A stretch of 64,000 nucleotides of DNA from positions 813,501 through 877,500 of the forward strand of contig BSDZ01000016.1 of assembly GCA_030268105.1 (NCBI GenBank). Direction: 5' to 3'. This document shows positions 12,494-25,502 of this stretch, piece by piece. The position numbers and the translations under genes were made by a program. Source of the DNA: Volvox africanus (Eukaryota; Chlorophyta; Chlorophyceae; Chlamydomonadales; Volvocaceae). The stretch's first letter is position 1. Each line of letters opens with the position of its first letter. Below the pieces are notes generated by a model, which saw only the letters and a list, made by a program, of their open reading frames with translations, had not been told where the DNA came from and ran no database searches.

Positions 12494-13862
12494 CATGGGC
12501 AGGGCAGGGGCCCCGAGGCGCTTCATGCTGGGGCCCCGCCCAGTCGATATTTGGGATTCCTGAAGCAAGAAGGTTATAAATAGACAGATGACAACGAGTG
12601 ACTAGACTAGCAAATAAACGACCTGCCTGACTGTTTGAGCCTGTTTGTCTACCCTAACCCTCGGAGGACTCGCAATACGTGTTGCTGCTGTCTGGCAAAC
12701 TCCATGCCTTTCATACCTACACATTTCTCATGTTAAGTTTTAGATTGTGCGCAATACCAGAGGATGACCAATATTGCTGCTTGGATTACTCATGCATACG
12801 CAGGTACTGATTACTGCCACGGACCCCGCTCGGTCCGATCTCAACGCCACAGGCAGTTCGCTGCCTTCAGGTGCAACTTTGAACACCACACGAGGAAGGA
12901 TCCCTTCCTCCGCGATAGTGACATTCACCTGGACGCCCACAAGTGCAGACAATGACCGCGGTCTCGTTGTCATCGTCATCGCAAGTAGCCTCAATTTCTA
13001 TACCACAGTCTCATTCAGTTACATAGTTATTTCCCCTATTCTCCCGTTACCACCCCCACCTAGCAACTCCTTGCTTGTGGACTCCTTCAACTTCACCACT
13101 AGCTGCCTCCGCGGGCGTAAAGCATCCCAATCCCCTCTCCGAATGTTGTCCCCGCGGGGCCCCATCGTGGACAAGCATAGCTCGGTAGCCAACTACTGCT
13201 TCAGCATCACCAAAAATACCTCCATGGTTGGTGTCGCATCAATGTGCAGGTTTATGAACTCGGTGCGAAATCTCCATTTGATCATCAGTAAGTATACATC
13301 TGTGCGATCGATGGAGCTCGTGTTGCGGTGCTCGATCGGTGACGTACGTTTGTTGCACGAATTTTATTATTCATTTATTATGGTTGATCTTGGCTTATTA
13401 CTTAAACGACTATGACGTATAATAATGTCGTAGGCCGCGCGCCATGCGAAGTACACGAAGTACATTATTCGCCAATATATAAGTCCATCCGTATTTGTAT
13501 GCGTCTATTTATCCCCGCCGCCTATTGGTGTGTTGCATGCTGCAGATGCCAACTGCCTTCCAGACTTCACAACATTTAAGGTAAATGCTACAATCTATCA
13601 AGACGATGAAGGCACATATCCCATTACCTCCACTTCGATTCAATGGAAAGGTACGACTTACGGCATGTTGACCATCAAGCGGATCAACGATTTCTACTTC
13701 CTTTTGGGCAAGAGGACTCCGGGCCTTCTCCTGGACATATGCCTCCCTCTGGGCGCCGCTAAGGTATGCAACAGCCCCTCCACCTTGTGTTTCGGCCCCA
13801 CCTGCGTGTACCAGCTGGACGATGACTTGGGCTGCTGCTCCACCTCAGAAGTGCCGTACTAA
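8060..13862 (+). CDS. Secreted pherophorin-domain ECM protein, copy A
   Basis: Exons: 8060-8238, 8463-8603, 9220-9433, 9970-10059, 10503-10540, 10907-11012, 11734-11844, 12804-13287, 13546-13862; 1680 nt, 559 aa. All introns are GT-AG and every join keeps phase. Residues 1-31 form a signal peptide (core ALLVIALWASSGGPLGV). Residues 32-256 contain a beta-sandwich-like region with a CCR motif at 127-129 and VDVPPVTITV strands. Residues 294-365 resemble a CADG/He_PIG Ig-like repeat (ITATDP..LPSGATL..FTWTPTSAD). A short PLPPPP linker lies near 373-379. Residues 385-559 are a pherophorin (DUF3707) domain with paired cysteines, the STLCFGPTCVYQL segment and a final CCSTSEVPY. Several N-x-S/T sequons are present. 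The likely role is in the cell wall or ECM, by family. Start chosen because it gives a clean signal peptide. Confidence 0.85.
8239..8462 (+). other. Intron 1 of gene A (near-identical in all copies)
   Basis: A 224-bp GT-AG intron. Its counterparts at 18054-18277 and 29706-29929 have the same length. By hand count it differs from B at 6 sites and from C at 3, giving a neutral-like yardstick next to exon 2. Confidence 0.8.
11845..12803 (+). other. Intron 7 of gene A with telomere-like and CA repeats
   Basis: A 959-bp intron. It contains GATA-type repeats near 12025-12075, CCCTAA/CCCTAAAA-like words at about 12298-12352, and an (AC)n tract at about 12459-12491. The homologous introns in B (1846 bp) and C (1585 bp) are longer through extra blocks. 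Confidence 0.6.
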
Positions 13863-14919
13863 TGGGATTTACAAGTATTCTCCTCCATTTTGTTAACTCC
13901 CTTTTGTCGCGTTGTCGGCGGGAGTGGGGTGGAGATGTGTGTACATGTGTGCATGTTTTGTGACCGATTGTATGTTCTGATGGCGGGAAGTATTGAGGGA
14001 GGGGGAGGGAGATGGGGAAGATTATAAACTCAGCAGCCGGCAAGGCGTTAACAGCCCTCCACTTTGTTCATGTGGGCCTGAAGTGGGATTGAGAGTACGG
14101 GCTGAATGGCGTGACGGTTGGCGTGGTGGAAGTCACTAACAATGTGTATGTATGTGGAAGAAGTGGGCGCATTGCTCCGAGGGATGGGAACAGCCGCCAA
14201 GCAAGGTGTGCATTTTTGGCATCAGACCCGAGCAGGCGGAGGTAGGAGGTTGATTGTCACAGTTGTGGAGGAGGAGCGAGAAGGAAGAGGCGGTGAGTGG
14301 TGCTGGTAGATAGGAGGAATGAGGACTACACCGCTGCCCGTCCTCTTTCCTCTTCATAGCGAGCCTGACATTTCTCACTTATCCAAGCAAGTGGACACCT
14401 GGACCTGCAGGAGTCTAAGGTCCCCACACACACAGACAATATCACGCCATGCGCTCCTGTGGCTGGGGTTGTGGGTTTCCTGTCTTCCAACGCACCCCGC
14501 ATACCTCTGTCATCGGAATGTAGATGACACAGCACCGAATTGTTGTTTTGGGAACCTTTATTCAACTGCCTGCTGCTACGGCTGTGCGAGTTTGATTTTG
14601 TCGTGTTGCGTCCAGCGCTGGTTTGCATCGCCTGAAATTATGCCTGTTGCGTGCTTTCCTTGGCAAAGATCTCAGTTGTTAGCGAACCCTTCTGAAGGGA
14701 CTTTAATTGTTGTATCTTTGTTATATCCGCCTAAACAGACAGAAAGTCCGGGTCGGAAGATGTCCATACATGGTCCATCCCAGATACTGGTCTGTCCCAG
14801 ATACATCGACAGCCTAATTAGGAGACTAGTGCCAGGTGGGTCGTCACCTACCTAGCTTCGCTTTTGTTGTGTTACCACGTACGGATGAAGCGGACCGGAC
14901 TGCATAACGCGAGCGAACG

Positions 14920-14932
14920 TGTAATTTTGTAA
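14920..14932 (+). terminator. Twin TGTAA poly(A) signals, gene A
   Basis: Two TGTAA pentamers at 14920-14924 and 14928-14932, the usual volvocine 3' processing signal. I saw no closer one after the stop at 13862, which implies a 3' UTR of about 1.07 kb. The same pair occurs in every unit, 10-13 bases before the ATCAACGTGTGA junction where the 1.03-kb segment begins. Confidence 0.5.
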
Positions 14933-14953
14933 GCTGCATGCATCAACGTGTGA

Positions 14954-15990
14954 GAGCATGGTGGCAGGGGGTGAGGGGCGACAGAAGGCAGTTTAGGCCA
15001 GGACCAGACCAATAATGGATCTTCCCTTCCATCTCTCTCTCTCTTGTTGGATGGGGAGTTGAGTCGCACAAGAGTGTTTCGGCATGTGATCGTGGGTCCC
15101 ACAGGAGGGGAGCATCTTGCGAGGGCCCGATGATAGAGTCTTGATGACAGGGTTGGGAAAAGCGTGAAGAGCTGAATATGTGGCGGATAGGGGGGGGGGA
15201 CAACGAACATAGTGCCTTTCCCTGCTGCGTTTGGAGTGTTTGTTGCCACCAGCACTGTTGAAGCTGGCTTCACTAGCCGCAGTCGTAGTATGATGCATTT
15301 TATCATGCATTCTCCAAAGGGAGAGGAGATAGAGGGGTGGGAAGCTGCGGCAGGCCTGATGTATGTATTATGTTACCCCTGTACAAGGTCGCACAGTAAG
15401 AGGGGACGAAGGGGTCATCTACAGGGCTCAGGGCAGGGGGCCGATATTTACACCCAGACGTTGCCAAGTGAAGCGCCTGGCAGCACCTTGGATGACACAC
15501 CGCTGCAGCAGCTTGCTGGGGAACGGGATGATGAGTCTTCCCCAAAACCTATCTTGCTGTCCAAACTGCACTTGTGCTGTACAACCTCACGAAACTTGCT
15601 TAGGGTTGTCGACACCAAGGAAGGGAAGCTGGCCGCTGTCATATCCTCCACGTACAGTATGGCCGGGGGGGGGGACGGCATCCCTAAGAATCAGGGGATG
15701 TGTAAAAGGTAGGTAGGTAGGTATTTGCTACTACTGAAGTTCATACATATTGGAGTATCGTAATATACAAGGAACCTCGCAAATGTCCTTCCAGCTCCTC
15801 CTAGCGCCGCAACTCACACGTGAAAGCAAAACCAGACTCTCTGCAAAAACCCCGCTACACCACTACAGCTGCTCCAAGAGATAGGATTTGGGCAGGTTAG
15901 TTGGTGACTGAGGTCGGAAATGTGCGTGATTGCGTCCGTGGCGGTTAAGACAACGGAGCTCGCTGGGGTAGGCGGCCTAAATCAATTGTC
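14954..15990. mobile_element. 1.03-kb presence/absence segment in unit B (possible insertion)
   Basis: Absent from unit A, present in C (26600-27631) and partly in D. In B the left copy of ATCAACGTGTGA is intact (14942-14953) but the right junction is altered (ATCAATTGTCATACGG). An open frame at 15212-15712 (166 codons) is kept in both B and C but I recognise no domain. No terminal inverted repeats are obvious. It could be a non-autonomous element with a 12-bp target duplication, or ancestral sequence deleted from A between short repeats. Confidence 0.45.
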
Positions 15991-17874
15991 ATACGGGGCT
16001 GCAGCACGAACGTGTGGGAGAGCGAGGTCAGCACAAGTCCAGTTTATCAGTAAGAATACTGCGAACGTATGCATGCGCGTGTCTTTTCCGATAGCTGTTA
16101 CTCATCCTATAGTTGCGCTCGTCCAGGTCAAAATCGGTCGCACGGTAAGAAAGTCTATGCATTCTGATGCATAAATAGCCTTTAAAAAGTGCCAAACACG
16201 GCAAAGCGTAAAATGAAAGCGGATGGAGATTGCTCCATTGCTTTCGCGGAGTGCCGAAGCACTAGCGGGCGTCGTAAAGATTGCTACCCATATCGATACG
16301 GTACATTCCAGTGAGCATGTACTCATGCACACCTTTATACCTATTTAGACGAGTATGTTCCCCAAGCGCAGCCCGGGCCGTCTAACGCTGAGGCCGTCTT
16401 TTAAGCTAGAGCTCATTTTGTATTTAAAAACCGCAAACCTGTATACAGCTTGTGGAGATGGACGAACGGGCAGTTGGTCGATGATGGACGGTGGATGCTG
16501 GAAGGCGCTCAGCATTTTTGCATTTTTATAGGTAGACACCCACCCACCCATGCTGTCATGTTGCCTATCGGGAGCCCCTCCAAGGCATAACCATAATCCC
16601 TCAAAACAAAGCACCAGGAGCGAACGAACAGGGAAGTGCTGTGCGAGTGCAGAATGGCTGGGCGATGACGACAGGGCGACAGTTGGAAGCAAGGACCCCC
16701 AAGAAGTGTAAGGACATCATTTATATGCAACAAATGTGCAAGCAAGGAATAATGCAATTTTGGCAGCATCGTAAGAAATGAATATATTGGAGGAATCATA
16801 ATAGCTCTTAGGATGGCTCGTCCTGCCTCATCGATGGAGCACAGGGATACCCTTTACGTATTTGTTAAAGTTTCTAGCTCAAATGCTCGGCCTTCTCTTC
16901 TGTCGCCAAATCACAGGCATGGAGCCCATCCTACAGTCCAGGCCGCGAAGGAGAAGCAGGACACCAAAGCGAATGAAACGGCAAAAACATTGATGAAGAC
17001 ATCTGTTCAGACAAACATATGAAGGGAAAAATTTAGCGGCATTGGATTAGCAAAAGATACAGCTAGCTAGCAAATCATGTTAAGCTGCATTTCCTTTGCG
17101 ATTGTTTGCGTTTTTGTTCGTTTTCGTGCCGCGGACGAGATAGTGGTGCACGGGCAGCCCTCCATGCGCAACGCATCACTCATGGTATAAATCTATTTTG
17201 CTTTAAAATTGTTACCTGTCCTGTCTCTCACACTCTTCTCAACCGCGTGCGCTACAATGGTATTTGTTGCTTATCCATATCCACGTCACCTACCAGAGCG
17301 CGGTTCATGCTTGTCTACTTGGGGGAGATCAGGCCGGTTTCGGCGGGCTCGGACACGGGCACGGGCACGGGCACGGGCACGGGCACGGCGGCGGGTGCAG
17401 CAAAGGGCTGACACAATTTTGCGTAAGAATACTTTACGATAAAAAATTGAACGCTCATTCGATGAGGTTTTCACCTTGTTTTTAGCTGATATGACGAACG
17501 CTGCAACTTACGGCTACCAGTAGGGTAGCTGCGCCGCAGCCGTACCGCTTATCGAAAGGCCGTATGATCGGCCAAAGCCGACCCTAATAAAACAGTACGG
17601 TTTCGCGCTCCATTGCTGCAGACATTCAAGCTGTTCTGCTGGCCACGAGCAAGCGCAGCGCTAAGCAATATCTAGGTGATGTTCTTTTGACACTTGAACA
17701 GCAGTCTCTGCCATATCTGGCAAATACGGCAGCTCATAAACCTGCTTGCTTGCAACGAAGGATCAACGTCCGCATTTAAACATCTCCTACGAGCGAGTCT
17801 GCAACCTAGCCGCTGCGCAACGCGGCTTCTGACGGCACGGCTGCTGGCTGCGAATATTGCAGTTATATATAACA
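15991..17874. other. Upstream region of gene B
   Basis: Nearly identical to the upstream region of gene A from about 6178 to 8059, including the GGGCAC repeat at 17351-17389. No gene recognised. Confidence 0.5.
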
Positions 17875-20800
17875 ATGCTTACTTGTACTGCGGCCCATTA
17901 CTGGCGCACAGCGCTCCTCGTAATAGCCCTGTGGGCTTCATCAGGTGGTCCGTTGGGCGTCGTCGCCGACGGTTTCCGGTCTGGCATCGTCACGTACGCA
18001 CTCAACCGCGAAAACTCCACACTCCTGGATGTCACAGTGACCACCACCTGGAGGTAAGTTCTGACACGCACTGTTCCTTATTACTGCTCGTGAACGAAGC
18101 GTGCGTGTCGCCACAGTTTACATCGCGACAGTGTAAATCGCGACAGCGGGCTCATCTACGTTAGCTGTGAAGTGCTGTGCATGCCTGCGTGCCAACCTCT
18201 CTACCTTGCTCCCATTGCATTGACTTTTGTTTGAGGGGGCCATCCCGTTTCCTCGAACCCAAATTATTTCCTTCCAGGTATCCTTCCAATGATATAGATG
18301 AGCTTTACGTCTTCCAGCTGACTTCTGGCGGAGACGACACATGGGCATTCAAAACCAGCTTTGACGACGTCGTTGATTACGGCCAGGACCCGTTATCCAC
18401 AGGCTACGTCATTTTCAGGTTGGATGCTCAACGCTCGCTCCTCCGGTAGTTCGTTAGGTTCGGCCTTGCTTATTGACCAGCCAAAAACACTTCACAAAAA
18501 CGTGAATCTTGACATTTATTTACACTTATTTTTATCTTCTATTTTTTCTTATATGCAGATCAATAATGCACGCACATTGAGGCAATATAATTGAAATAAG
18601 ATTTCCATTTGTGGTCCCTAAAAGTTGACACTGCGATCTAATGGGATATTATTATGTTTCTTTTAGTAGGTAGATCCAACTAACCCGGCGGAGGGGGACA
18701 GAGCCTTCCGTCTTGGGGTGGGGGCCGCTTCGCCCTGGCCCTGCGTGGCTGGGGGAGGGACCACAACGGCCAGACAACTCCATACCACCATAAAATAACT
18801 ATAGGTTCTAAATACAGGTTTTTGTACGTGACGACGATCTACTGTGTAATCGGCAACCTTAGAGCAGAAGCTCATCTCTATTGGATTATAGCTGCTGCTG
18901 CTGCTTCCCACCTTTATGTGTCCTTGCAGATATTTAGGTCGATAGATAGAGGTGAAGTAGAAACCAGCCGGTTTCAACCTTATACATTGCATGTTTTTGC
19001 TGGGGTCCTGTTCCATCATGTTCTTGATTGACTAGGTGAAGCGCAAGGCTATTGACGAGGCTTCATTCCTTAAGGCTTACAAACGGGGTCCGCAAGCAAG
19101 CGCCAAGAGCAAGCTGACTCTGCTTGGCTAGGATTAACGACGGATGCAATGCCCCGCTTTCACCCCACACAATGCAAACTTCCCCATCGTCACCCATCGC
19201 AATCTTTATCCTTACGATGAGGGGAGTTAGGAGCAATAGTAGTCATAAAGCCTTTTCTAATCTGGAATGTCATTTCCTTATGAAAGAATCTAAAGCTTTA
19301 TTTGGGAGCGCTGCTATTTGGGGTTTAAATTCCATCTTACATCCTCGGTTGATACTACTGTGCAGAGCGGACAACATGTCAAGTATATGTATATATATAT
19401 ATATATATCAGCTTTCCCTATCTGTCCTGCCGCGAGCTCACTCCCTCACTCCACCACACAGGCCCCTAGCCTGGCTACCAAAGGCACAGCGCCACCGACT
19501 AAGTCGTTCGAAAGAGATAGAGGACTGAAAGTTAGTTCTAAGACCTCAGCCGCTATATGTGTTGTATCACACGCATGTTGTAAACAAAGAGCTCGCGAGT
19601 ATTAACGCCAGTTACGTCAGGATCAGGATGTCTAGTCATTCCCACGATACTACATATATTCGCCGCCCTTACTAGCTGAGAGCGTACCCCCAGCCAGTCA
19701 GACAGGCTCTGTCTTAGGCTGGATTTGAACGAAGCCTCATGGCCCATTCATGAGAGCTTTCAACCCCCGTGCAAGAGGAGTCCATGAAGCCACTAACACA
19801 TGTTTAGCACGTGAGACAACACCCAAGCATCCACCTCCTCCACCACAGCACGCACCCAGGCCAATGCGTGGCACTGCACCCCTCAGACAGATGGGCTCTC
19901 TTAGATGAGAGGGGGCCAACGAAAGGAGACCCTCCTCCCACGCAGTTTCTCAGAAGATCAGCAAAACACACCTACATACAGCAGATGCAGTGCGGGAGGA
20001 ACGAATGTATGACAAGTAGTATTATAGATAGATGTAACACATAGAGGCAACCCCACCTCTGGCAACCTAGCACCACCACCCACAGACAGCAGCCCTACTC
20101 AAGCCTGCAACATACGCAACGAAGATAAAAGTTGTTAGATGTGGGTTTTAGTACCGACGCGCTGTATGTGATTACGTTTTACATTTCCATGCCGCATCAC
20201 TGGTTGAATGTATTTGTATGTATTCAGGACGACAAGATCGATACCAGTTCCCACCGATCTCCCAGCCACCATCTACATATGGGGCTGCTGCCGGGTATTG
20301 GATCTTGTCGGATATGGCGACTATTCCGGATACGATGATTATTCATATTTTACTTTTTCCACACAGTATGTTGCCGAAGCCCCCCAATCCATCATAGTGG
20401 ACGTACCGCCCGTCACGATCACCGTTAATGCAGCTCCCGGGGTAAGCCTGTTACGTCATAACCACACGCATGCACGCCTATTGAACCCTGATGTTTTAAT
20501 TTGCAGCTGTACAATGTCTGTTATTAATGGCGTTCATTGACAGGTGTCCTCCCAGCCTGCCGGCCGGCCGGCCAGCCTTGAAAATTATTTGGAATTTTTA
20601 TTATTTTTGAATAATTATTTTTATATTATTATTTTACACATTAGATGTGTGTGTATCTATTTCCATCATGCCTGCTTGCTGGCGACATCCCTGCTGCTGC
20701 GTGCTGCGTTGCGGCTCTGAGAACGGGAAAGGGCGAGCTCCCCGTACGTTACCATGACGGGGGAGCTCATTTCCTGGCATCACGCGCTATTGCACCCTGT

Positions 20801-23549
20801 GCTACAGTAGTCATTAGCTGCTGTCGCTGATGACATACCACGTGGTAGCTGTAATTAATGACTCGACCTTTTGACTCATGACTCTTCCCGCCCCCCTTCC
20901 CAACCTTGCATTCAATGTACCTACATACACACGAACGCACATCTATGTACGCATCAGCACTATGCGTACTTCTTTGTGCCCGCAATCAGCCCCACTGGTG
21001 CTCCCATCATCTGTTCCATTAATCGTGCACTCGCTTTCACCGCCCCGGTGAGTAGTTGGTGAGGCGGATTGCTGTACGGTATAGCTTCCTAATCCTTATT
21101 TGTTTGCGTGATTAGTACGTAAAAACCGGGTAGTCACCATTATGATCGATGGTGATTGTCACTCAATGAGGCTGGATCATACAAATGTGTTGCTGAAAAG
21201 GTCGACACGTCATCAAGGCACTATACACGCACATACACATACATAGCTAATCACTGGAGATAGCTAGACCTACATGCCTTGATCATTGCTGTTGCACATA
21301 GGTTGGTCTACGAGATGGATGCTCCCACCCGAAAAGGGCAATGTATTTTCGGTAGACAGCAACTAATAACTACTACGTAGGGATATGCCGTACTCCGGCG
21401 TTGGAATGTGTGCTCGCACTTACCTTCATTTCACTTCATGCACTTACGTACGCATCTACTTGGGCCCCATCTGCACCCGTTACGCTGCAGGATGAGCTCA
21501 CTGCGACTGAAGTCAACGGAGGCTGCAGGTACGTACGTACCAGTAGGGATGCATGGTCATGGCTCGGCCGACCAATGGCTGGGCTAATTAAGTGCTAATG
21601 AAGTCTGATTAAGGTTCGTGAAGTCCTTAACCAGGTCTGACTGTCATGTCGGAGCTAATAATTGTACTTGGGGTCTGTCTATGTCGTAGCTGTACGTGAT
21701 GATGACATCGTCAACTGTTCCGTATAATATGCCGTTTTTAATGTTAGCAGCTGCTGGTATGCTGACGAGCAGGCAACTAATAGAGGCGTCACTCCAATGC
21801 GCCGCACGTCTTGTCAGTTTCTTACACCAGCCGGGCATGTGCCTAGCTACATACATACGTACATACTGCATAAACAACCATTCCACGTGTGCAGCATCGG
21901 CTGGAGGAACTCAGGATACAATGACGGAACCACGGTTCCTGTCGGGCTCCGAGTCATGGATGTTACCACTGGGCAGTTTAACGACCTCACTTTCCTCGTG
22001 GTATGTACGAATCCTGGGTCCAGGGAAAGGCGCGATTATGAAGCGTACGTACATAGGGATACATAGACACACGGTTAGAGACATATAAATCAGTTAGTTA
22101 TACCGGATGGGTAGCATAGTAGTACATATTGAGTAAATATATTTTATTTTCATTCAGTCGTATGCAGTACATATTTTCTATGCTGACCTAAGTTGGGTGT
22201 ATTTCATTTGGGTGCGCGTTGTACGTGTTGTATCTTTGCTATATCCTCCTAATAAGCAAAGGCCCAACCAATCGGAAGATGACCATACACGGTCCATCCT
22301 GAACACTACCCGTAGACACCCCAGGATACTGCAGTACGTTCATAATAAGCCCATGCAGCGGGCGGCCTTCCTTGTGCGCCATGCATGCCGGCATCCTTTC
22401 ACATACGTGGATATTGCGTGTTATCATTGTTTTGCCCTTCCCCCCCCCGACACACGCACCGTTATTCATTCCACACTCGCTCTAACCCCACCCGCAGATG
22501 GTCGTTAGGTCCAACTTTCTGCCGGTAGTGGGCAAAATTACATTCGGTGGCATGACGCTGCCGCAGAATGGTGGCAGCGTCACCATGTACGTCGGAAAAC
22601 AGAGCCAGGTATGTATATCCTGGGGTGCATATATAATACCTGTTTGTTCGTTCCATTATACTGCTTATCACGATGAAGGACGCTGCTGAATGCATGAATG
22701 TGCTGTATCTTTGGACATAATAAGCACATGTGCGAATGCATATGTGTATAAAAGCACAAAATAAGCAACCTCCCGAGCCATATGCACAGATAGGTAGATA
22801 GGTAGATAAGTAGATAGGTAGGTAGGCAGATGGATAGATTGACGGAATGATGTATGTATTCCCTTCCTTATGGTACCTGTTATCAGCCACAAATCATGCA
22901 CTCCAGGGAACGAAGCCATTAGCCATTCCTAATACCGTCGGTACAAGCCATGTATTGTAAGTGGGAGTGCGCGCATGGACATAGGTTATAGTAGTAGTTG
23001 AAGTATAGTATGATATTATGTACTTGTCTTGCAAATGAGAACTGGAGTGACAAGAATCCAAGCAAGCAAGGGGGATGGTGATTATTTTGTATGTGTGCGT
23101 GTATTCGCATGCAAATCATCAAGGCATGTTTAATATATATTCATAATATTCATAAGCTGTGCTAATTTATTGACTTACCTAGGTTACCTTGGTTAAGGCG
23201 GGAGAGGCAAAGGTTGACTGCGGACTTGGACAATCGAGAAACCTTGAAACATTGTGAACTTTATTTACTTACTACACTCAACCGTGAAACGTTTTACTAC
23301 TTGCGGCCAAAGTGAATAATTATTTATATTCGAGTCAGCTCAGATTTTAGAAATGTGGACCTAAGCACGTTTTCGAAACAAATGTAGCTGGAAAAGCGTT
23401 GATATCATTACCTTGACCTCGCCAAACCTGTTACTTATATGGCTTTTATGATTCATATACTTTTTTGACTCATGTCAGCTAGATACAGACGATATGCCAT
23501 TCAATCTATCTATCAATCTATCTATTTATCAATCAATCTATCAATCTAC

Positions 23550-23633
<84 letters not shown>

Positions 23634-23741
23634 ATGGATATATGGATGTGTGTATAACCCTAGAACTCCATAGTCCTATATATTCTCTTCATTAATATAT
23701 ATATATATACACACATATATATACGTATACATATACACACG

Positions 23742-23773
<32 letters not shown>

Positions 23774-25502
23774 GAACCCTAAAACCCTACATACATAAAG
23801 CCTATATATTTTTCTTCCCCTAATTTTATTATATAGACTACAATAAATGTTTCTTTTCATCAGTTAGGCGAAATATCATGTGAAGTCGTTTTGGAGACAC
23901 ACACACACACACACACACACGGACATGGGCAGGGCAGGGGCCCCCGAGGCGCTTCATGCTGGGGCCCCGCCCAAACGATATTTGGGATTCCTGAAGCAAG
24001 AAGGTTATAAATAGACAGATGACAACGAGTGACTGGACTAGCAAATAAATGACCTGCCTGACTGTTTGAGCAAGGCAGGAACCACTTTGTTTAGTGGTTC
24101 CTGGCACATGCATATCACATACACATATCAATTGCTCATATCCTCATGGAGAGCTACGTAGACGCAAAACCATGCATTGGTCTGTGCACTACGTAGGGAT
24201 CATATATTTCATCAGCACCAATACCGAAATGATCTAACCCGGGCTTGAAGACAGCGCTGGACTGATACTCTCCCCTCCCCTTTCTGCTCCTTCCCCCCTA
24301 ACCCTCGGCGGACTCGCTATACGTGTTGCTGCTGTCTGACAAATATATAACTCCATGCCTTTCATACCTACACATTTCTCATGTTAAGTTTTAGATTGTG
24401 TGCAATACCAGATGATGACCAATATTGCTGCTTGGATTACTCATGCATACGCAGGTACTGATTACTGCCAGGGACCCCATTGGGGCCGATCTCAACGCCA
24501 CAGGCAGTTCGCTGCCTTCAGGTGCAACTTTGAACACCACACGAGGAAGCATCCCTTCCTCCGCGATAGTGACATTCACCTGGACGCCCACAAGTGCAGA
24601 CAATGACCGCGGTCTCGTCGTCATCGTCATCGCAAGTAGCTTCAATTTCTATACCACAGTCTCATTCAGTTACATAGTTATTTCCCCTATTCTCCCGTTA
24701 CCACCCCCACCTAGCAACTCCTTGCTTGTGGACTCCTTCAACTTCACCACTAGCTGCCTCCGCGGGCGTCAAGCATCCCAGTCCCCTCTCCGAATGTTGT
24801 CCCCGCGGGGCCCCATCGTGGACAACGATACCTCGGTAGCCAACTACTGCTTCAGCATCACCAGAAATACCTCTATGGTTGGTGTCGCATCAATGTGCAG
24901 GTTTATGAACTCGGTACGAAATCTCCATTTGATCATCAGTAAGTATACGTCTGTGCGATCGATGCAGATGCTCGATCGCTGTACGAACGTTTGTTGCACG
25001 GTTTATTATTCATTTATTTTGATTGATCTTGTCGTATTACTTGAGCGGCTATGACATATACATAATAACGCAGGCCGCGCGCCATGCGAAGTACATGAAG
25101 TACATTATTCGCCAATATATAAGTCCATCCGTATTTGCATGCTCCTATTTATCCCCGCCGCCTATTGGTGTGCTGCATGCTGCAGATGCCAACTGCCTTC
25201 CAGACTTCACAAAATCTAAGGTAAATGCTACAATCTCTTCTGGACTTCATAATAGATTACCCATTACCTCCACTTCGATTCAATGGAAAGGTACGACTTA
25301 CGGCATGTTGAACATCAAGCGGATCAACGATTTCTACTTCACTTTGGACAAGGGGACCCAAGGCCTTCTCCTGGAGATATGCCTCCCTCTGGGCGCCGCT
25401 AAGGTATGCAACAGCCCCTCCACCTTGTGTTTCGGCCCCACCTGCGTGTACCAGCTGGACGATGACTTGGGCTGCTGCTCCACCTCAGAAGTGCCGTACT
25501 AA
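17875..25502 (+). CDS. Secreted pherophorin-domain ECM protein, copy B
   Basis: Exons: 17875-18053, 18278-18418, 20228-20441, 20958-21047, 21491-21528, 21895-22000, 22498-22608, 24455-24938, 25186-25502; 1680 nt, 559 aa, same phases and lengths as copy A, with no stop or frameshift. Domains are as in A. Differences from A are concentrated in a few places: the signal cleavage region (GVVADGF against GVFASHF), exon 2 (21 of about 46 residues), the residues around the CCR motif in exon 3 (YIWGCCR), and two patches in exon 9 (SSGLHNRL; FTLDKGTQG). Exons 4-7 and most of exon 8 are almost unchanged. Intron 2 is 1809 bp because of an insertion. Likely a functional paralogue, by intactness. Confidence 0.85.
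18855..20130. mobile_element. Inserted block in intron 2 of gene B
   Basis: About 1.2 kb absent from the 616-bp intron 2 of gene A but present in B and C. It includes, after a TAG acceptor-like site, an exon-like open stretch at 19036-19131 ending in a stop (basic peptide beginning VKRKAIDEASFLKAYKRG), with a TGTAA motif about 450 bp further on. It looks like a captured 3' terminal exon plus 3' UTR, or the tail of a transposable element. A (TA)n tract near 19386-19409 is longer in C. Boundaries are approximate. Confidence 0.4.
23545..23633. repeat. (CTAT)n microsatellite in intron 7 of gene B
   Basis: More than twenty tandem CTAT tetramers, followed by TA/CA-rich sequence to about 23770. It is absent from the corresponding positions of A and C, so it marks a B-specific expansion. 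Confidence 0.9.

Larger units (their letters stand above)
5408..14183 (+). repeat. Tandem repeat unit A (8.8 kb)
   Basis: First complete unit of a head-to-tail array. It starts at the same word (ATGGGAACAGCCGCC) as units B (14184), C (25824) and D (37201). It lacks the 1.03-kb segment found in the flanks of B and C, the roughly 1.2-kb insertion found in their intron 2, and the extra intron 7 block. The stretch up to about 6165 corresponds to the 3' flank of a preceding gene copy; the stretch from there to 8059 is the upstream region of gene A. Confidence 0.85.

Noticed and set aside
15212..15712. 166-codon frame in the 1.03-kb segment as a transposase gene
   Set aside because: No recognisable catalytic motif and ordinary composition; kept only as an undefined frame within a possible insertion.
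23500..23640. CTAT array as a CRISPR-like repeat
   Set aside because: Simple tetranucleotide microsatellite without spacers, in a eukaryotic intron.
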